A stretch of 64,000 nt of DNA from Tsuneonella deserti (GTDB lineage Bacteria; Pseudomonadota; Alphaproteobacteria; Sphingomonadales; Sphingomonadaceae): positions 631,001 to 695,000 of the forward strand of contig NZ_BMKL01000001.1 of the NCBI RefSeq assembly GCF_014644315.1, in the 5' to 3' direction. The position numbers were made by a program, and so were the translations under genes. The notes below the pieces were generated by a model that was given only the letters and a program-made list of their open reading frames with translations, was not told the origin of the DNA and searched no databases. The stretch's first letter is position 1; each line of letters starts with the position of its first letter. Of the stretch, positions 59,825 to 64,000 are shown piece after piece.

Positions 59825-61636
59825 TCAGCCCTCGACAAGCTCTGCAAGTTCGAGCCATCGCTGCTCAGCCGCATCCTTTTCCGCCCGGGCGTTGGCGAGT
59901 CCCTGGTTGATCGTGGCAAAACGCTGCGGATCGCGCGTGAAAAGATCGGGATCGGAGAGTATCTCTTCTCCGCGGGCGATCGCCCGGTCGAGTTCGTCGA
60001 TCCGCGCCGGCAGCAGTTCGTAATCGCGCTGGTCCTTGTAGCTCAGCTTCGAACGCGGCGCGGGCTGGGAAGGGCGAGGTGCCTCGGCTGCGGGCTTGCG
60101 CTCGTTCCGAGCGGGAGCCTTGGCCGCATTGCGTTCCCTTCGCCTGGCAACCCAGTCTTCGTACCCTCCGGCCACGATGTCGACAGTGCCGCTGCCATCG
60201 AGCCCGAGAGTGAGCGTGACCGTGCGGTCGAGGAAATCGCGGTCGTGGCTGACGATCAGCACCGTGCCGTCGTAATCGGCGATCACCTCCTGCAGCAAGT
60301 CGAGCGTCTCGAGATCGAGATCGTTGGTCGGCTCGTCGAGCACCAGCAGGTTGGACAGGCGGGCAAACTCGCGCGCCAGCAGCAGCCGGCTGCGCTCCCC
60401 GCCTGAAAGCATCCCTACCTTCGTATCGACGATCGCCGGATCGAACAGGAAGTCCTTGAGGTAGCCCTGGACGTGCTTGCGCACACCGCGCACGTCGATC
60501 CAGTCGCCTCCTTCGGCCAGCACTTGCCGCACGGTCCGGTCAGGCGCCATCAAGCTGCGTTGCTGGTCGATCATGACGCCGGACAGCTTCCTGGAAATCT
60601 CGACCGTGCCGCTGTCCGGGGCGATTTCGGCCGTCAGCAATTTCAGCAAGGTGGTCTTGCCTGCGCCGTTCGAGCCCACCACGCCGATCCTGTCGCCGCG
60701 CTGGATGCGCAGGGAAAAGTCGCGGATGATGCGCCGCTCGCCAAACGATTTGCTGACGTGATCGGCGACGATCACCGATTTGGACTTGAAGTCCTCCGCC
60801 ACCGCGAGCTCGAGCTTGGCCGAACCCTGCGGTCCGATCATCGCGGCGCGCTGGGCGCGCATCTGCCATAGCTTCTCGAGCCGGCCCTGGTTGCGTTTCC
60901 GCCGGGCGGTGACGCCCCGTTCGAGCCAGTGCGCCTCGATCTTGAGCTTTGCGTCCAGCCGCTCGGCGTTGCGCGCTTCCTCCGCGTAGACCTGCTCTTC
61001 CCAGGCTTCGTACCCGCCGAACCCCACGTCCTTGCGCCGCATCATCCCGCGGTCGAGCCAGAGCGTCGCATTGGTCAGCCGCTTGAGGAACGTGCGGTCG
61101 TGACTGATGACGACGAATGCGCCGGTGTATCGGCTCAGCCAGTCCTCGAGCCAGTCGATGGCGGCGAGATCGAGGTGGTTGGTCGGCTCGTCCATCAGCA
61201 GCAGGTCGGGATCCTGGGCTAGGGCGCGGGCGATTGCCGCGCGCCGCCGCTCGCCGCCGCTGGCCCCTGCCGTCGGCGTCGCCATGTCGATCCCGAGCTG
61301 GCCCGCGATCGCCTCGACCTCATGCGCGGCCGGCGGCATTTCTCCCGACAGCGCCCAATCCATCAGCGTCGCGTGACCGGTGAGGTCCGGTTCCTGTTCG
61401 AGAAGCACGATGCGGGTGCCCGGCTTCACCTTGCGCAGGCCCCGGTCGGGATCGATCTGCTGGTCGATCAGTCGAAACAGCGTGGTCTTGCCGGCGCCGT
61501 TGCGGCCAATCAGTGCGAGCCGGTCGCGCGGGCCGATGTGCAGGTCGAGGCCGTCGGTGCCGGGTCCGCCAAACAGCCAGCGCCCGCCCTGTTGAAGGCC
61601 TAGGCCCTCCCAGCTCAAGATCGGGGGTTGCGCCAT
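59825..61636 (-). CDS. ABC-F family ATPase, Uup-like
   Basis: The protein has 603 residues. Two ABC domains have Walker A (GRNGAGKTT and GSNGAGKTT) and signature motifs (ASGGERRR and LSGGERSR), and a C-terminal coiled-coil domain (about 520-600, after a Pro/Ala linker) matches Uup, which acts on ribosomes and DNA transposition or precise excision. It may be one of several ABC-F paralogues here; ettA is another. It is divergent from the SIMPL gene. Confidence 0.88.
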   Translation of the reverse strand: MAQPPILSWEGLGLQQGGRWLFGGPGTDGLDLHIGPRDRLALIGRNGAGKTTLFRLIDQQIDPDRGLRKVKPGTRIVLLEQEPDLTGHATLMDWALSGEMPPAAHEVEAIAGQLGIDMATPTAGASGGERRRAAIARALAQDPDLLLMDEPTNHLDLAAIDWLEDWLSRYTGAFVVISHDRTFLKRLTNATLWLDRGMMRRKDVGFGGYEAWEEQVYAEEARNAERLDAKLKIEAHWLERGVTARRKRNQGRLEKLWQMRAQRAAMIGPQGSAKLELAVAEDFKSKSVIVADHVSKSFGERRIIRDFSLRIQRGDRIGVVGSNGAGKTTLLKLLTAEIAPDSGTVEISRKLSGVMIDQQRSLMAPDRTVRQVLAEGGDWIDVRGVRKHVQGYLKDFLFDPAIVDTKVGMLSGGERSRLLLAREFARLSNLLVLDEPTNDLDLETLDLLQEVIADYDGTVLIVSHDRDFLDRTVTLTLGLDGSGTVDIVAGGYEDWVARRRERNAAKAPARNERKPAAEAPRPSQPAPRSKLSYKDQRDYELLPARIDELDRAIARGEEILSDPDLFTRDPQRFATINQGLANARAEKDAAEQRWLELAELVEG

Positions 61637-61739
61637 GAAGCGGGCGCCCTAGCGTTGCACCGGCATTGGAACAAGGCGGTTCACGGACGCGTAATCACGC
61701 GCCGCGCAATTCTTGCCAATTGATAGGGAGAATACATTC

Positions 61740-62450
61740 ATGATGCGAACCACGCTCGCCCTTGCCGCCGCTGCGGTTGCCGTCCCGGCCACGGCCGCCG
61801 ATGTGCAGGTGACATCGCAAGGCCCGCTGGTCGAGCTGTCAGTTACTGAAACGGTCAAGGCTCGGCCCGATATCGCCGAAATCAGCGCGGGCGTCACCAG
61901 CCAGGCTCCCACGGCGGTAGAGGCGATGCAGAAGAACGCGCAAGCGATGGACGCGGTGGTCAAGCGGATCAAGGCGCTCGGCATTGCGGCGGAGGATATC
62001 CAGACCACCGGCATCAATCTCGGCGCGCAGTACGATTATGACCAGTCGCAACAGCGGCAGGTATTCCGGGGATATCAGGCGTCCAACCGGGTCAGCGTCA
62101 CGTTGCGCAAGGTGGACCGGACCGGACCGGTGCTCGACGCCCTCGTCGCGGCGGGAGCGACCGATATCGGCGGTCCCAACTTCTCGATTGACGATGACAC
62201 CGCACCGCGAGCGCAGGCGCGCCAGGCAGCCTTCCAGAAGGCGCAGGCGCAGGCGAATGAATATGCGCGTTGGGCGGGTTATACGGGCGTCCGCGTGCTG
62301 TCGGTCAGCGAGGCGGTCAATCCCGGCCGCCCCATGCCATACGCCGAACGCGCGGTGGCGGCCTCGATGGACGCCAAGGCCTCGCCCGTCGAGCCCGGCC
62401 TCGTCGGCACGGCGGTTACGGTGTCCGTGACGTTCGAGATGACCCGCTGA
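61740..62450 (+). CDS. SIMPL domain-containing exported protein
   Basis: The protein has 236 residues. A signal peptide (about 1-21, ATAA) is followed by a SIMPL (BP26/DUF541) domain with VELSVTETVKARPDIAEISAGV and the C-terminal QARQAAFQKAQAQANEYARWAGY. Members form periplasmic oligomers with unknown role, linked to oxidative stress. ATG at 61740 is followed by a second at 61743. A TAGGGAGAA ribosome site lies upstream. Confidence 0.88.
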   Translation: MMRTTLALAAAAVAVPATAADVQVTSQGPLVELSVTETVKARPDIAEISAGVTSQAPTAVEAMQKNAQAMDAVVKRIKALGIAAEDIQTTGINLGAQYDYDQSQQRQVFRGYQASNRVSVTLRKVDRTGPVLDALVAAGATDIGGPNFSIDDDTAPRAQARQAAFQKAQAQANEYARWAGYTGVRVLSVSEAVNPGRPMPYAERAVAASMDAKASPVEPGLVGTAVTVSVTFEMTR

Positions 62451-62517
62451 ACTGAACGAAGTACGCCGCCCGCATTCACGGGTTATTCAATGCGGCGCGG
62501 CTACTTCGGCACTTGTC

Positions 62518-62814
62518 ATGAACAGGCTCCTTCCCTCGCTCGCCGTCGCCGCGCTGTTGCTTTCGGGCAACCCTGCGCTTGCCCAGCGCAACGACCAGAG
62601 CGTCGCGCGCAAGGAGATGCGCGCCGGCAACCAGCTCAGCCTGCGGGCGATCGAGGGGCGGGTCGTGCCCCAGATGGAAGGGCAGCAATATCTTGGCCCC
62701 GCCTACGATTCGACCGCGATGGCGTATCGCCTCAAGTTCATCAATCGCCAGGGTCATGTCACTTACGTGGACGTGGATGCGCGGACGGGCCGCGTGCTCG
62801 GCATTACCCGCTGA
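62518..62814 (+). CDS. small exported PepSY-like protein
   Basis: The protein has 98 residues. A signal peptide (about 1-22, ALAQ) precedes a PepSY-like fold, with LSLRAIEGRVVPQMEG, YRLKFINRQGHVTYVDVDARTGRVLGITR (two parts, ending DARTGRVLG). PepSY domains inhibit peptidases or modulate sensor proteins. It lies 98 bp upstream of a response regulator gene on the same strand, so it may modulate the kinase signal. Confidence 0.8.
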   Translation: MNRLLPSLAVAALLLSGNPALAQRNDQSVARKEMRAGNQLSLRAIEGRVVPQMEGQQYLGPAYDSTAMAYRLKFINRQGHVTYVDVDARTGRVLGITR

Positions 62815-62912
62815 AGCGCAAGCGGAAACCGCGCGCTGAGTTGACGCGTTGTCACCGAGCGCCCACATCGGGCGCGCGTTCGCAACGTTCGTCTTAGGGG
62901 ACCCACTCGACC

Positions 62913-63593
62913 ATGCGCATCCTGATCGTCGAGGACGAGCCGACCCTCGGCAAACAGCTCAAGTCCACGCTGGAGCAGAACGGCTATGCCGTCGACCTGT
63001 CGACCGATGGCGAGGACGGGCATTTCCTCGGCAGTACCGAAGAATACGATGCGGTCATACTCGACCTCGGCCTGCCCGAGATCGACGGGCTGACCGTTCT
63101 GGGCATGTGGCGCAAGGAGGGCCGCAGGTTCCCTGTGCTGGTGCTCACGGCGCGCGATTCGTGGTCCGACAAGGTTGCCGGGCTGGACGCGGGAGCCGAC
63201 GATTACCTCGCCAAGCCGTTCCAGACCGAAGAGCTGATCGCTCGCCTGCGTGCGCTGATCCGGCGTGCCTCGGGCAACACCTCGAGCGAGCTCACTGCCG
63301 GCCCGGTTCGGCTCGACACCCGTTCGGGCCGGGTCACTCATTCGGGCGAGCCGGTGAAGCTGACCGCGCAGGAGTACAAGTTGCTGAGCTACCTGATGCA
63401 TCACAAGGGCAAGGTGGTCAGCCGCACCGAATTGATCGAGCATATCTACGACCAGGATTTCGACCGTGACTCGAACACGATCGAAGTCTTCGTCACCCGC
63501 ATCCGCAAGAAGCTGGGCGCGGACGTCATCACCACCATCCGTGGCCTCGGTTACAGCCTCGACGACCCCGACGAGCAGCCCCGGGCGTCCTGA
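62913..63593 (+). CDS. OmpR/PhoB-type response regulator
   Basis: The protein has 226 residues. The receiver domain has the acidic pocket (VEDE) with phospho-acceptor Asp51 and Lys101 (AKPF), and the C-terminal winged helix (about 125-218, with RVTHSGEPVKLTAQEYKLLSYL and VTRIRKKLGADVITTIRGLGY) is OmpR-type. It resembles PhoP/QseB regulators. It is followed by the sensor kinase gene, which overlaps it if the GTG start is used. Confidence 0.92.
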   Translation: MRILIVEDEPTLGKQLKSTLEQNGYAVDLSTDGEDGHFLGSTEEYDAVILDLGLPEIDGLTVLGMWRKEGRRFPVLVLTARDSWSDKVAGLDAGADDYLAKPFQTEELIARLRALIRRASGNTSSELTAGPVRLDTRSGRVTHSGEPVKLTAQEYKLLSYLMHHKGKVVSRTELIEHIYDQDFDRDSNTIEVFVTRIRKKLGADVITTIRGLGYSLDDPDEQPRAS

Positions 63594-64000
63594 CGGTTCG
63601 CTTTCGCCGGCGGCTCAGGCAGCCGATAGCGGGGCCGCGCCGGGCGCGCCGGGGAACGTCTCGCCGGAGGGTCCCCCGCATACGGGCAGCCTTGCGCGCC
63701 GGATGCTGCTGATCGCCTTCGGCTGGATCGCGGTGCTGCTTCTCGGAGGCGGGTTCGCGCTCGACCGGACTCTGACCAACCTCGTCGAGAAGAATTTCGA
63801 CGAGCAATTGAGCTACATGCTCACGGCGATGATCGCCTCGGCCGAGATCGGCCCCGATGGCGAGGTGTTCTTCAATCGAGCGCTCGGGGACCAGCGCTTC
63901 CTCGAACCCAACAGCGGGCTTTACTGGCAAATCAGCGGCAAGGGGCACGACGATTTCCCCAGCCGCAGCCTGTGGGACCGCAGCCTCGCTGTGCAGCGCG
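63541..64000 (+). CDS. sensor histidine kinase, N-terminal part (3' truncated by window)
   Basis: The frame is open to the window end. In it, a transmembrane helix (MLLIAFGWIAVLLLGGGFAL) is followed by a sensor region with FDEQLSYMLTAMIASAEIGP and RFLEPNSGLYWQISG. These match the N-terminus of HAMP-type sensor kinases. The kinase core lies outside the window. The start is uncertain: GTG 63541, which overlaps the response regulator by 53 bp, or ATG 63703 just before the helix; no other standard start lies between. Confidence 0.75.
   Translation, partial: MASVTASTTPTSSPGRPDGSLSPAAQAADSGAAPGAPGNVSPEGPPHTGSLARRMLLIAFGWIAVLLLGGGFALDRTLTNLVEKNFDEQLSYMLTAMIASAEIGPDGEVFFNRALGDQRFLEPNSGLYWQISGKGHDDFPSRSLWDRSLAVQR

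Overview
The window is about 64 kb of high-GC chromosome. Gene content and protein style point to an alphaproteobacterium of the order Sphingomonadales, most likely the Erythrobacteraceae: a class I lysyl-tRNA synthetase, RcnB-type and glycine-zipper surface proteins, a DUF6456 protein, a lysidine-type tRNA-Ile and many non-ATG starts. This placement is inferred; the window has no rRNA or other phylogenetic marker. There is no CRISPR array, insertion sequence, integrase or prophage, and most of the region is ordinary core chromosome.

Layout. 1-5.6 kb: the end of a DUF4142 gene, a cold-shock gene with a long structured leader, small envelope proteins, ygfZ, pyrC and rarD. 5.6-16.8 kb: a lipoprotein, astD, selO, an alpha/beta hydrolase joined to a glycosyltransferase, a TPR protein joined to bamB, a methyltransferase and gshA. 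16.9-25.4 kb: ubiA, an SRAP peptidase, a SixA-type phosphatase that seems to start with CTG, a DinG-like Fe-S helicase, lysS, DUF1003, a prolyl-4-hydroxylase-like enzyme and cytochrome b561. 25.5-41.1 kb: an RcnB protein, a ClC channel, ettA, an M28 peptidase, a flavin reductase, tRNA-Ile2 and tRNA-Pro, a deacetylase with an unusual histidine kinase, an AsnC regulator, a stress protein, aroQ-accB-accC, an orphan GTA-type holin and a DUF885 peptidase.

41.3-47.6 kb is the most distinctive block: a functional-amyloid (curli) locus. It holds a LuxR regulator, csgF, csgG, a 502-residue curlin and two smaller curlin-repeat proteins, followed by an unrecognised secreted protein translationally coupled to the last curlin gene. 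No csgE, csgC, csgD or canonical csgA/csgB is seen. Hairpins lie in the major curlin leader and between curlin genes, and CGTTA half-sites lie before csgF.

47.7-64 kb: trxC, a compact otsB-GH15-otsA trehalose operon, a paired TIGR02587/TIGR02588 membrane system, tRNA-Pro(GGG), yajC-secD-secF, a glycosyltransferase with an XRE regulator, a CDP-alcohol phosphatidyltransferase, an Uup-like ABC-F protein, a SIMPL protein, and a PepSY / response regulator / sensor kinase cassette cut by the window end.

Other signals not explained by the genes are a 25-26 bp element occurring three times upstream of genes in the same orientation, an 11-bp perfect inverted repeat before the glycine-zipper gene, and flanks of both tRNA-Pro genes that extend the acceptor stem.
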